The notes under the pieces are model-generated. The model did not search any database, was not told the DNA's origin, and was given only the letters and a program-made list of their open reading frames with translations. From IMG/VR virus record IMGVR_UViG_3300035202_000312, positions 1 to 26,635 of that record: 26,635 bases of DNA. The stretch is one strand, 5' to 3'. This DNA is from a virus. This document shows positions 7,736 to 16,116 of the stretch, piece after piece (position 1 is the first letter of the stretch; each line of letters starts with the position of its first letter). The position numbers and the translations under genes were made by a program.

Positions 7736-10056
7736 TGAGTGTTTTTAAAACAGAAATAGAAGATTTAGTCGGAGTTGTAGGCGACGATACTTTTTTAAAC
7801 GATTCTATAGTTTCTACCGCCAAAGAGATTATAAAAGCATTACCACCCACTAAGGTTTTTAGCGTTTCTGAAACAAGCGCAGAAATTACCTCTCAAGCTT
7901 ACGATATTGGTGAAGCTAAGGTGCTAAAAGTGCAAAGAGAGACAGGTTCTGACGGAGTTTATGCTAATTGCACAGAAATATCGGTAGAATATGAAGATAA
8001 GGTACAGGATTCTGGGAGCATGTTTTATCCCAGCGTAACAAACCCTGTTTATTTATTTAAGAATGGGAACGTCTGGGTTTATCCAGCTCCTGAAAATTCT
8101 CCAAATTCTATGAAGGTCACTACAGTATTATATCCAACAACAATAGATTGCACTTCAGCCTCAGTAGGTTCAGGGTTGGCAACTTTCCCAAATGAATATG
8201 AGAATCTTGTTGTTGTAGGGGCGGCTACAAAAGCTTTACAATATTTAATGGCGAGAGTAAAAGATAATTTTAGTGGGATAAACCCTACTTTTGTTGCTCC
8301 AACTATGGGAAGCGTTGGCTCTTTGACGTTACCGAGTGTACCTACTGCTCCATCAATAAGTAGTAATTCTGTTTCATTTAGCACTACTGCGCCCGCGTAC
8401 ACGAAGCCAGTGTTGTCCTTGACAAGTTTTCCTTCAATAACATGGGCTTTACCTAGTGTCCCATCTGTTCCGGTCTTAACGTCTAGCACAGTTAGCTTTA
8501 GCCAAACTGCGCCAACTTATACAAAGCCAGTATTGTCTTTCACAAACTTTCCAACGCTAACGTGGGCATTTCCAAGCGTTCCATCCACTCCAGTTTTAAA
8601 GTCAACTACTGTAAGTTTTAATCAAACTGCGCCAACTTATACAAAGCCAGTATTTTCTGAGCCGGGATTTCCAACAATAAATGGTATGACGTTACCCAGT
8701 GTTCCAAATGCACCAGTAGAACCATCTTTTACAACGCCAAATATTGTTGATGGTACAGTCGGTTCTTTAGGAACAGCTCCCACATATGCAAAACCAGTAC
8801 AATCTTTTGATATTGGTCAATTAGAAACATTTTTAGAAACAAACGAAGACCCTGAATTGGCTCAGGTACAGATTGGTAGATTGTCTCAAGAACTTGGGCA
8901 GTATCAAGCTGATATTCAGAACGAATTAAATGAGTATAATAAAGAAAATGCGATTTATCAAACGACAGTTCAAGAAGCAATTAAAAATGCTGAGATAAAA
9001 GCTCAAGAAAATCAGGGGGAGGCTAATTTAAAGCTATCTAAAGAGCAACAGGAATACGGAGCTAAGCTGTCGAAATTTCAGAATGATATTGGTAATTATC
9101 AAGCGCAGGTTAATAAAGAGGTACAGCGCTGGACAGCAGAAGAATACAATAAGAAATTCCAAGAATGGCAGACTAAATATAATAACAGGCTTCAGGGATA
9201 CTCTTCAGACATACAAAACGCACTAAATTTATTTAATAAAGAGAATGTGGAATATCAGGCTCAATTACAAGTGTCTATTCAAAACGCCCAGCAAGAGGGA
9301 AGTGATGATGCACAAATACTTCAGAAGTACCAGAATCAGGTTTCGTCTTATCAATCTGAAGTTGGTAAAGTTGTGCAGGGTAATCAGGGGCAGGCTAGTG
9401 AATGGCAGACTCAAAATAATTTAAAATTACAGCAATACGGTTCTGATATTCAGAACGAATTAAATGGGTTCAACAAAGAGAACACAGTGTATCAGGCGGA
9501 GCTTCAAGTTTCGATACAGAACGCCCAGTTAAACTCAGAGGACGATAGTCAATTAATACAAAAATATCAAAATGAATTAGGTTCCTATCAAGCTGAAGTG
9601 ACTAAGGTGGTTCAGGGAAATCAAGGGCAAGTATCAGAATGGAATATTCAAAATAAGATAAACCTAGAGCAGTATTCAGTAGATATTCAAAACGAGTTAA
9701 ATGACTTTAATAAAGAGTCGGCTGAATATCAGGCTCAATTACAAATATCTATTCAAAATGCTCAGTTGAGTTCAGAGGGCGATGCTCAGACTTTACAAAA
9801 ATACAATGGTCAAATTGGAGCTTATCAAGCGGAGGTTGCTTCTGCTATTCAAAAATGGACTGCTGAGGAATGGACTCAGAATTTTGAGAAGTATAATTCG
9901 GATTATGCGCGTATTGTTGAAAAATTTAACGCAGATGTGCAAAAGTATGGTGCTGATTTACAAAAATACAATTCTGAGTACCAATGGTATCAAGACCAGT
10001 ATGCTCGATTAAGCGCAGATTATAAAGAACAGTTACAAATTATTATGGCGAACTAA
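7735..10056 (+). CDS. Repeat-rich virion protein: adaptor-like head, Pro repeats, coiled coil
   Basis: A 773-residue protein in three parts. Residues 1-190 form a globular, mixed alpha/beta domain with a segment near residue 115 (VYPAPENSPNSMKVTTVLYP) reminiscent of N-terminal domains of connector-linked proteins in marine podoviruses. Residues 200-330 hold three 40-41 residue Pro/Ser/Thr repeats plus a partial fourth, each with TAPxYTKPV. Residues 388-765 are a long Gln/Asn/Glu-rich heptad region built from repeats of about 79 residues with the signature DIQNxLNxFNKE. The layout suggests an attached globular base, an extended stalk and a coiled-coil rod, perhaps a fiber or a structure around the tail. 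It lies between the connector candidate and the tail hub. Function unknown; the structural assignment is by context. Confidence 0.75.
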   Translation: MSVFKTEIEDLVGVVGDDTFLNDSIVSTAKEIIKALPPTKVFSVSETSAEITSQAYDIGEAKVLKVQRETGSDGVYANCTEISVEYEDKVQDSGSMFYPSVTNPVYLFKNGNVWVYPAPENSPNSMKVTTVLYPTTIDCTSASVGSGLATFPNEYENLVVVGAATKALQYLMARVKDNFSGINPTFVAPTMGSVGSLTLPSVPTAPSISSNSVSFSTTAPAYTKPVLSLTSFPSITWALPSVPSVPVLTSSTVSFSQTAPTYTKPVLSFTNFPTLTWAFPSVPSTPVLKSTTVSFNQTAPTYTKPVFSEPGFPTINGMTLPSVPNAPVEPSFTTPNIVDGTVGSLGTAPTYAKPVQSFDIGQLETFLETNEDPELAQVQIGRLSQELGQYQADIQNELNEYNKENAIYQTTVQEAIKNAEIKAQENQGEANLKLSKEQQEYGAKLSKFQNDIGNYQAQVNKEVQRWTAEEYNKKFQEWQTKYNNRLQGYSSDIQNALNLFNKENVEYQAQLQVSIQNAQQEGSDDAQILQKYQNQVSSYQSEVGKVVQGNQGQASEWQTQNNLKLQQYGSDIQNELNGFNKENTVYQAELQVSIQNAQLNSEDDSQLIQKYQNELGSYQAEVTKVVQGNQGQVSEWNIQNKINLEQYSVDIQNELNDFNKESAEYQAQLQISIQNAQLSSEGDAQTLQKYNGQIGAYQAEVASAIQKWTAEEWTQNFEKYNSDYARIVEKFNADVQKYGADLQKYNSEYQWYQDQYARLSADYKEQLQIIMAN
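8332..8694 (+). repeat. Tandem 40-residue Pro-rich coding repeats
   Basis: Three in-frame units at 8332-8451, 8452-8571 and 8572-8694 (120, 120 and 123 bases), followed by a partial unit from 8695. Each starts PSVP, carries a strand ending in SF, then TTAP or QTAP, then YTKPV, and ends near TWA or an equivalent. The codons of the units differ at many synonymous positions, so the amino-acid pattern is older than any recent duplication. Confidence 0.85.
8896..9903 (+). repeat. Coiled-coil coding repeats of about 237 bases
   Basis: Four consecutive units: a longer degenerate one at 8896-9192 (99 residues), then three of exactly 79 residues at 9193-9429, 9430-9666 and 9667-9903. Shared features are DIQNxLN, FNKEN or FNKES, YQAQLQ or YQAELQ, SIQNAQ, a central SYQ or AYQ heptad, and VVQGNQGQ in the middle units. 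The first and last units instead carry W(T)AEE(Y/W) at the equivalent place. A 240-base Gln/Lys/Tyr-rich tail follows to 10053. Confidence 0.85.
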
Positions 10057-13000
10057 TGCCTAAACAAGTTTATAAATTACAAAGATTTGATGGCGGGACT
10101 AACAACCATGCTAATTCAAGAGATATTGCAGATAATGAAGTAGTCTCGATTATAAATGGTCGCGTTGATACTATTGGTATGATTACACCGCTTCTTTATT
10201 CTACTACTAATGTTTTTACTGCTGATGGCGGTAATCCAACTTCATCTGCAGGAGCCAGAATGACTATCGAGGATACAGAACTTATAAATGGAGACGGTCT
10301 TTTCGTTTTTAGTTCTGATTGGCGTGGAGGTCAGATAAAGACTACTGGGAAACATACTGCAAGTAATGATTCCGCCAACGCAGTAGATGCTTCCAACAGG
10401 TTTATTGCCGATGAGTTAAATGGTGCGTATATATACAATTTGACGAATGATAAGTTTGGGCAAATAATAGATACTGCAGATAGTGGTAGCGCTGGTATGC
10501 TTATTACTACATTATCAGGTTCTGAGGATTTTGATACTGATGATGTTTATAAGGTTTATGCGATGTCTGAATCAACTGCAGTCACTGAAAGTGGTGACGA
10601 TTATCTTTGCATCCCAAGGCAAAAAGCATCTGGCGGAGGAATATTTATAAAGTCAAGGAATAGCGGTAATTCGTTTGCGCCTATTGTAGAGTTTAATACA
10701 AATACAAATATTATACCAAAATATTACTGTGTAGATGGTGTGCTTCGCGTTTGCGATTCTGCCTTTACAACAAATTATGTAGCAAATAATAAGAATAAAT
10801 GGTATGGATATATAAATAGGACATTATTTGAAGGATATTCTTCTACATATCAGCATATTATAGACGGTTGGATTTTACAGGACTCAGAGCCTGAGACTCC
10901 GCCTGTATCATGTACTTTGAAGTCTGGGTCGGCCTTATCGTCCTTAGAAGTTTCATATACTGACGCTACGGACAGGGCTGCAACACCTAATGCGGATACT
11001 GGTTATACTAGCCCTACAAATGCTATTCATGGAAATGATACAAGTATTGCTTATTCTCAGGGGACGATGAGTTTTACTGGAAATTATGTTTCTAGCGCAA
11101 CTGTTCGAGTTAAAATAACCAATTTTCCCCTATATGAAGATTGGTCTGTTAGTGCTGTTGTTCGGATTGGACAAAAAAATACTACCACCACTTGGCAAAC
11201 TGGGAATACGGGTTATCAATATAAATCTGTTTATCTTGAGGGGTTTGGTTTTGGGGGCGGTATTCCCGAATGGAATGCGACTGATGAGGTTTCATTTAGT
11301 TGGGGAAGTGAATTTGCGATTAATGTGAACGATGTTTTGGTAAGCTTACGAGTTATTAGCTCCAACGCTTCAGGGGCTACTATAGCAATAGACCACATAA
11401 CAATAGTTGGTGGAGGTGGTGGGGTTGGAGATGAAGTTTATAATGGTCAAACTGATGCGGTATCTATTGTAATTGGAGATTCTGCTACTGAATCAACTGA
11501 TTATGCTGCGAAATGGAATGTTGGGGTTTCTTATACCTATGACGGCAATCAAGAGTCTTTAGTTAGAAAATTATCGGATGTTGATACTGGTGCTAAAACC
11601 GTTACATTAACTAAAGCTCCTTATATGAATATTGGTTTTCAATACGACAGGAAATGGAATCAGCGGATTACTGGCGTTAATGTTTATATGAAAAAAGAAA
11701 CAGACTTAGAATGGTTATTACACGGAGTTGCTGATTTAAAATCTGGAGAAGTATTCAGATTAGGAGACGCTTTGAAGCATTCCGGCGCTTATAGCACCGC
11801 AAATAGTGGATATTTATTCTCTCTTTCTGGTGATATTAGTACAGATTTACCCGTTATGACATATGATGGTAATACAGGATATTCGCAGGAGACACAATCT
11901 TTAACGGCTAGATATAAAACTGCGGTTCTTGCTAATCGTAGGATGTATATTGGGAATGTTAAGATAAAGGACGAGCTTGGAACCGAGAGGGTTTTTGGTG
12001 ATAGGATTATAAAAAGTCCTGTAAATAAATTTGATATTTTTCCTATAGAAAATGCTATAGATGCCACAGTTAATGATGGTGAGTCAATTACTGCTTTAAT
12101 TGCTTTTGGAGATAAGTTGTTAGAATTTAAAGAGAGAACCTTATATATCTTAAATATAGCTGGAGTGAATGATGTGCTTGAGGCTACTCATCATTTTAGG
12201 GGCGTTTCTCATCAAGGGGCAGTTGCCAAAACTGAAATTGGTATTGTGTGGGCGAATAAACATGGTTGTTTCTTTTATAATGGTAACAATATTATGAATT
12301 TGCTTGAGAAAAGCGCTATGAGGTCAATAAGTCGTGATACTTGGAATGGATTTTTTACCGACCAATCTACTGTCGCTTATTTCCCCGAGTTAAGGCAAAT
12401 AGCCGTCATTTCTTCTTATAATGCTGGCGGGTCTAGTGGTGATGCCTATATATTTGATTTTATTACAAATTCTTGGGTAAAAGCTTTAAATTTTGTTTCC
12501 AACACTTATGCTATTAGCAATATGATTAATTTATGGGATGGAAATATTGTTTGGATTGAAGATGGTGGGGCAAATGTGTCTCTAAAGAGAAAAGATTTAT
12601 CTATTCCAACGGCTTCATTGACTTCTTCTACGATTGCCTTTGTTAATAGTAACCCAGACACTATTGTTGGTACTAGTTATGTTGACTTTATTACTTCGGG
12701 GTTTAAAGACGGAATGGAAATTATTGTTACTGGCTCAGGTGAGGCGGGAAATAATGCCACTTTTACGATTGATACTGTTGTCGCAGATACAATTACGTTG
12801 GTTGCTACCGATGCTTTAACCGCTGCTAGCGCTGGCTCGACTATTACTATTAAATCTGGATTGCCAAATTTTGAATTGATTACAAAAGAAATTGATTTTG
12901 GTAATCCTGCTAGCAAAAAAGATATTTATAAGGTTATAGCGACTTACAAAGGTGGGCAAAACCAAAATGTTGATGTTGTTTATTCAAAGGATGGTGGGGC

Positions 13001-13184
13001 AAATTATTTAGGATTTGCTCAAGATTTGAATAGCGTATCAACTAACCAAACAGAATTAGTGCTAACCCCTAGCGCTAGTATCCGAGCCATTAGAAGTTTT
13101 CAGTTGAAATTTACAGGTACGATGGCAAACACGTTTGAATTGAATGATTTAGGAATAGTTTATAGAGAAAGGGGAGGGTTATAA
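10056..13184 (+). CDS. Tail hub/stabilisation-type protein (1042 aa)
   Basis: The N-terminus (YKLQRFDGGTNNHANSRDIA, then DNEVVSIINGRVDTIG) matches the opening typical of podovirus tail stabilisation or hub proteins, which cap the connector and are beta-propeller-like. The rest is Gly/Thr/Asn-rich beta sequence with repeated short strand-turn patterns. Two segments look like inserted beta domains: residues about 285-455 (ending in a Gly run, GGGGGVGDE) and about 857-934, which has the small-domain pattern of a value written as strands around IIVTGSGEAGNNATFTIDTV. The stop overlaps the next start as TAATG, there is a GGGGAGGG ribosome site for that downstream gene, and the gene's own start lies in a TAATG overlap without a ribosome site. 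The family call is moderate; virion location is near certain from context. Confidence 0.7.
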   Translation: MPKQVYKLQRFDGGTNNHANSRDIADNEVVSIINGRVDTIGMITPLLYSTTNVFTADGGNPTSSAGARMTIEDTELINGDGLFVFSSDWRGGQIKTTGKHTASNDSANAVDASNRFIADELNGAYIYNLTNDKFGQIIDTADSGSAGMLITTLSGSEDFDTDDVYKVYAMSESTAVTESGDDYLCIPRQKASGGGIFIKSRNSGNSFAPIVEFNTNTNIIPKYYCVDGVLRVCDSAFTTNYVANNKNKWYGYINRTLFEGYSSTYQHIIDGWILQDSEPETPPVSCTLKSGSALSSLEVSYTDATDRAATPNADTGYTSPTNAIHGNDTSIAYSQGTMSFTGNYVSSATVRVKITNFPLYEDWSVSAVVRIGQKNTTTTWQTGNTGYQYKSVYLEGFGFGGGIPEWNATDEVSFSWGSEFAINVNDVLVSLRVISSNASGATIAIDHITIVGGGGGVGDEVYNGQTDAVSIVIGDSATESTDYAAKWNVGVSYTYDGNQESLVRKLSDVDTGAKTVTLTKAPYMNIGFQYDRKWNQRITGVNVYMKKETDLEWLLHGVADLKSGEVFRLGDALKHSGAYSTANSGYLFSLSGDISTDLPVMTYDGNTGYSQETQSLTARYKTAVLANRRMYIGNVKIKDELGTERVFGDRIIKSPVNKFDIFPIENAIDATVNDGESITALIAFGDKLLEFKERTLYILNIAGVNDVLEATHHFRGVSHQGAVAKTEIGIVWANKHGCFFYNGNNIMNLLEKSAMRSISRDTWNGFFTDQSTVAYFPELRQIAVISSYNAGGSSGDAYIFDFITNSWVKALNFVSNTYAISNMINLWDGNIVWIEDGGANVSLKRKDLSIPTASLTSSTIAFVNSNPDTIVGTSYVDFITSGFKDGMEIIVTGSGEAGNNATFTIDTVVADTITLVATDALTAASAGSTITIKSGLPNFELITKEIDFGNPASKKDIYKVIATYKGGQNQNVDVVYSKDGGANYLGFAQDLNSVSTNQTELVLTPSASIRAIRSFQLKFTGTMANTFELNDLGIVYRERGGL

Positions 13185-14026
13185 TGCCTACACCGTCTTA
13201 TTTATTAAATAAATATAATAGAACATTAGAAAATCCAGTAAGACTTGTTAGACAGCGCATTGCCATTGAGGGAGCGTTAGCTGAAAAGGAAGCCGCAGCG
13301 AGTACAGAGAAAATGAAACAAGGTTTCGGCGTATTGGGGGGGGTTGGTCAAACTTACAACGAGTGGAGCATTGCTAAGAAAGGTGGGTACGAAGGTAGTT
13401 TCCCAGAATATATGGTGGCTAGTGTTGGTAGTGACGCTCAGGTTGATGAGATAGGCCAGTATTATAGTCTTGGAGCTGGAAGGTTGAATGAAGAAAAATT
13501 GGCCGCGAAAATTGCAAACCTTCACCCAAAGCCGGCGCAGGACTCACTCACTAGAGGGGGCGCTGGTAGGGATTATTCCGGTCTAACGTATGGTGGTGGT
13601 AAGAATAAAGACTATAAGGTAGTGAAAGACCCATTAACAGCAGGCGAACAACCAAAACATGGGCAAAAGAGCATTACTTTAGGAGATTACCTTAATGAGC
13701 CTACTGCTACATACGAACCTAAATTCGATTTTGATAAAAAAGAAGTAGCAAGGATGAAACATGAGGGTAATAAAGATTTTAGCAAATATGGGCCTGAAGG
13801 TGTGTCAAAGGAGACATGGCAAGGAACCTATACTGAACCGGGCAAGCTTTCACCAAGGGGGAAATACGAGAAAAGGCATGAGGACTATGAGCTTGAAACT
13901 GCTAAATACGAAGCTAAAACAAGTCTATCAGAATGGAATAAAGGAAATAGTCCATTGGATGCGTTATTAGATATTATAGAAAATTTTAAAATGAAAATTT
14001 TTAAAGATAAAAAGGATAAAAAATAA
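13184..14026 (+). CDS. Hypothetical virion protein (280 aa), probable internal protein
   Basis: I do not recognise a family. The N-terminal 60 residues are helical with an Ala/Glu/Lys-rich stretch (about 27-45) and a Gly run (FGVLGGVGQTYNEWS). The middle is hydrophilic with Gly/Lys/Tyr-rich loops, and the C-terminus ends in an amphipathic basic helix (LDALLDIIENFKMKIFKDKKDKK region). No signal peptide or clear membrane segment. It opens a block of four genes that look like internal or ejection proteins. A run of eight G at 13336-13343 lies within codons 51-54. It starts in a TAATG overlap with a strong GGGGAGGG ribosome site upstream. Confidence 0.65.
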   Translation: MPTPSYLLNKYNRTLENPVRLVRQRIAIEGALAEKEAAASTEKMKQGFGVLGGVGQTYNEWSIAKKGGYEGSFPEYMVASVGSDAQVDEIGQYYSLGAGRLNEEKLAAKIANLHPKPAQDSLTRGGAGRDYSGLTYGGGKNKDYKVVKDPLTAGEQPKHGQKSITLGDYLNEPTATYEPKFDFDKKEVARMKHEGNKDFSKYGPEGVSKETWQGTYTEPGKLSPRGKYEKRHEDYELETAKYEAKTSLSEWNKGNSPLDALLDIIENFKMKIFKDKKDKK

Positions 14027-14028
14027 AA

Positions 14029-14589
14029 ATGGGTAAATCGGCTTTATCGAGTGGAATATCTGGCGCGACTGCAGGGGCGAGTATAGGCGCTCCCGGTGGA
14101 GTTGTTGGCGCTGGAATAGGTGCAGGGATTGGATTCCTCGTAGGTGCAGTAGGTGGTTCCTTCATAGATTCTAAATTGGCGAAGAGAAATAAAAAAATTA
14201 GGGGTCGTCTTGGAGACACTCAGAAAAGATTAAGTTCAAGAATACCTGAAATACTAAAATATTATGCCAATTTAGAACGTCAATCTATTCAGGAAGATGA
14301 GATTAAGACTCAATCTGGTATTAATCAATTTTTAGACTCCTCTAATGCCCTGTTTAATCAGGGACAACAGCAGACAAGTTCGGCTAATTTGGCTCATAGT
14401 GGTTCTATGGTCAAAGATATTCAAGGTCAGTTTGATTCTGTCTTTGGTTCATACGAAACAACCAGAGATTTACAGGATTTATCGGCAAAAAGAGATTTGC
14501 AGGGAGTTGGTCTGGCTAAGGACGAATCTTTAAATAAGGTTTCTGATTTAATTGAGAGTTTAGAAATAGATAAATTAAAGTATTCATAA
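14029..14589 (+). CDS. Gly-zipper internal virion (ejection) protein (186 aa)
   Basis: Residues 8-44 form a Gly/Ala-rich hydrophobic stretch with repeated G-x3-G spacing (GATAGASIGAPGG, then GAGIGAGIGFLVGAVGG), a glycine-zipper pattern able to insert in membranes as a pore-forming helix pair. The rest is a hydrophilic, Gln/Ser/Asp-rich helical domain. Small proteins with this design near the tail end of podovirus structural modules are usually ejected with the DNA to help it cross the host envelope, as in the gp14-like and gp7-like ejection proteins of T7 and P22. It starts two bases after the previous stop, without a visible ribosome site, and its stop overlaps the next start. Role inferred from the zipper and the position. 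Confidence 0.7.
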   Translation: MGKSALSSGISGATAGASIGAPGGVVGAGIGAGIGFLVGAVGGSFIDSKLAKRNKKIRGRLGDTQKRLSSRIPEILKYYANLERQSIQEDEIKTQSGINQFLDSSNALFNQGQQQTSSANLAHSGSMVKDIQGQFDSVFGSYETTRDLQDLSAKRDLQGVGLAKDESLNKVSDLIESLEIDKLKYS

Positions 14590-16106
14590 TGGAAGATTTA
14601 ACAGTCAGTGGAGTAGGAAAAAGCGCGGCAGAAGCCGATGCTTATGCTACTATAAACCAATTTTTACAACGAAGAAGGCGGACTAGGGGTGGTAGGTATT
14701 ACGACCCAACACCTACTCATGAGAAACCTAAAATCGAAACTTCTGAATCTGGTGAAGTATATTTAAGAACTGTAGACCCTACAACTGGTGGGTTCAAATT
14801 TACTCTAGCAGGTCAAGACCCGACTAAAAAAGTTGAAGATAAAGCAGTAACGGCTTATAGTAATTATCAGTCTACTGTAATGGCTGAGCTTGGAGGAGAT
14901 TTTGGTGAAGGGAATATAGCGTTTGACAAAGATATGGGTGGTGTTTTTTATCGCGGAACTAAGAAATTAGAACCCCACGATAAAGATAGAATTAAAAATC
15001 TAAATGAGATAGGTATAGCTCTTAAAAATTACACTAAGGCTGGAAGCTCTGTCCACGAACCGACTGTTACAAATCTAATGGAGGCGATGGACGTTAATCT
15101 AAGAGGTAAGGATGTAACTTATACAGAATCTTATGAGGGGCCAGAAGGTGAAACTGTTTCTTACGAAACTATTAAAAATATGTATCCGGGTCAAACTGTT
15201 AAAAAAGGATTTAAACAAGCAGATAAGAAGGATGAGGTCGTTGATTATGCTGCGAGTCATGTGTCAGCTCTTATAACTATAGGAGAGTCTGAGGGTTTAT
15301 TCTTTAATGCCGAGACGGGACTGTTTGATGTTCCAGTAGGAGATTCTAACAAAGAATATCAAGCCGATGAAACTAATCAAACTTTGACTTCCCTTAGAAA
15401 TCTGAAGGGTCAAGCTAGGAGTAGGGCAGGTGGTATAGCCGATAAATTAAGAGATAAAGGTCTTGGGGTGTTGGAACCGGGAGTTGTTGCTGTTGAGACT
15501 GAAACGGAAAAAGATGGAGTAATAACAAGACAAAGAAAATATGTCCCAAAAGTGGTTGATGAATATATCCAGTCAAAAACAGTAAGGCAACCAGCTAAAA
15601 AATTAAAGAAAGTTCAAGCGTCTAATGAAAAGCTTGCCGAGTCCCACCTTGGGACTGCGAAATCACTTTTTGAAAAGGGCAATCTCAAGAAATCGGAAGA
15701 TACATATAGAGCTTATTTAAAACAGCATGCCACTAACGAACAATACAAAAAGGACAATACAAAATACACAGGCAAATTCGCTGTTTCGCCAAGGCATTTA
15801 CCTCCATACACGTCTAGTCAATTAAAAAACAGTAAAGCGTGGATGGATTATACTTCAGAAATTGGCGGTTCATACTCTAATATATATAAACAATGGCAAG
15901 GAGGAGAATTTGATGACGAGTCTAATGTTAGTCAAACAGAAGAAAACGCTAAAACGGCTTTTAAAAAAGGATTTTTTGAATGGCTACAAGAACAACAACT
16001 GCTTGGTAGTGAATACGCGAGCGATTTTATTATAGCAACTGTACCAACTGAATGGACGGTCACTGACACCGGGTATCAGTCTAGACATATAATGCCGAAT
16101 AAATGA
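14589..16106 (+). CDS. Hypothetical internal virion protein (505 aa)
   Basis: No family recognised. The sequence is hydrophilic throughout. It has an Arg-rich patch near the N-terminus (QRRRRTRGGRYY, about 28-38), Gly/Asp/Glu-rich middle segments, and a helical Lys/Ala-rich region at about residues 345-385 that loosely resembles a TPR helix pair. There is no signal peptide or membrane span. It lies between the Gly-zipper protein and the giant polyvalent protein, so an internal or ejected virion protein is the likely role. It starts in a TAATG overlap and ends in a TGA that shares bases with the GAGGT ribosome site of the next gene. Confidence 0.6.
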   Translation: MEDLTVSGVGKSAAEADAYATINQFLQRRRRTRGGRYYDPTPTHEKPKIETSESGEVYLRTVDPTTGGFKFTLAGQDPTKKVEDKAVTAYSNYQSTVMAELGGDFGEGNIAFDKDMGGVFYRGTKKLEPHDKDRIKNLNEIGIALKNYTKAGSSVHEPTVTNLMEAMDVNLRGKDVTYTESYEGPEGETVSYETIKNMYPGQTVKKGFKQADKKDEVVDYAASHVSALITIGESEGLFFNAETGLFDVPVGDSNKEYQADETNQTLTSLRNLKGQARSRAGGIADKLRDKGLGVLEPGVVAVETETEKDGVITRQRKYVPKVVDEYIQSKTVRQPAKKLKKVQASNEKLAESHLGTAKSLFEKGNLKKSEDTYRAYLKQHATNEQYKKDNTKYTGKFAVSPRHLPPYTSSQLKNSKAWMDYTSEIGGSYSNIYKQWQGGEFDDESNVSQTEENAKTAFKKGFFEWLQEQQLLGSEYASDFIIATVPTEWTVTDTGYQSRHIMPNK

Positions 16107-16116
16107 GGTAGCTTAG

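Noticed and set aside
8079-8489. 136-codon open frame on the minus strand
   Set aside because: Antisense shadow of the Pro/Ser/Thr repeats; its repeated composition follows directly from the + strand repeats.
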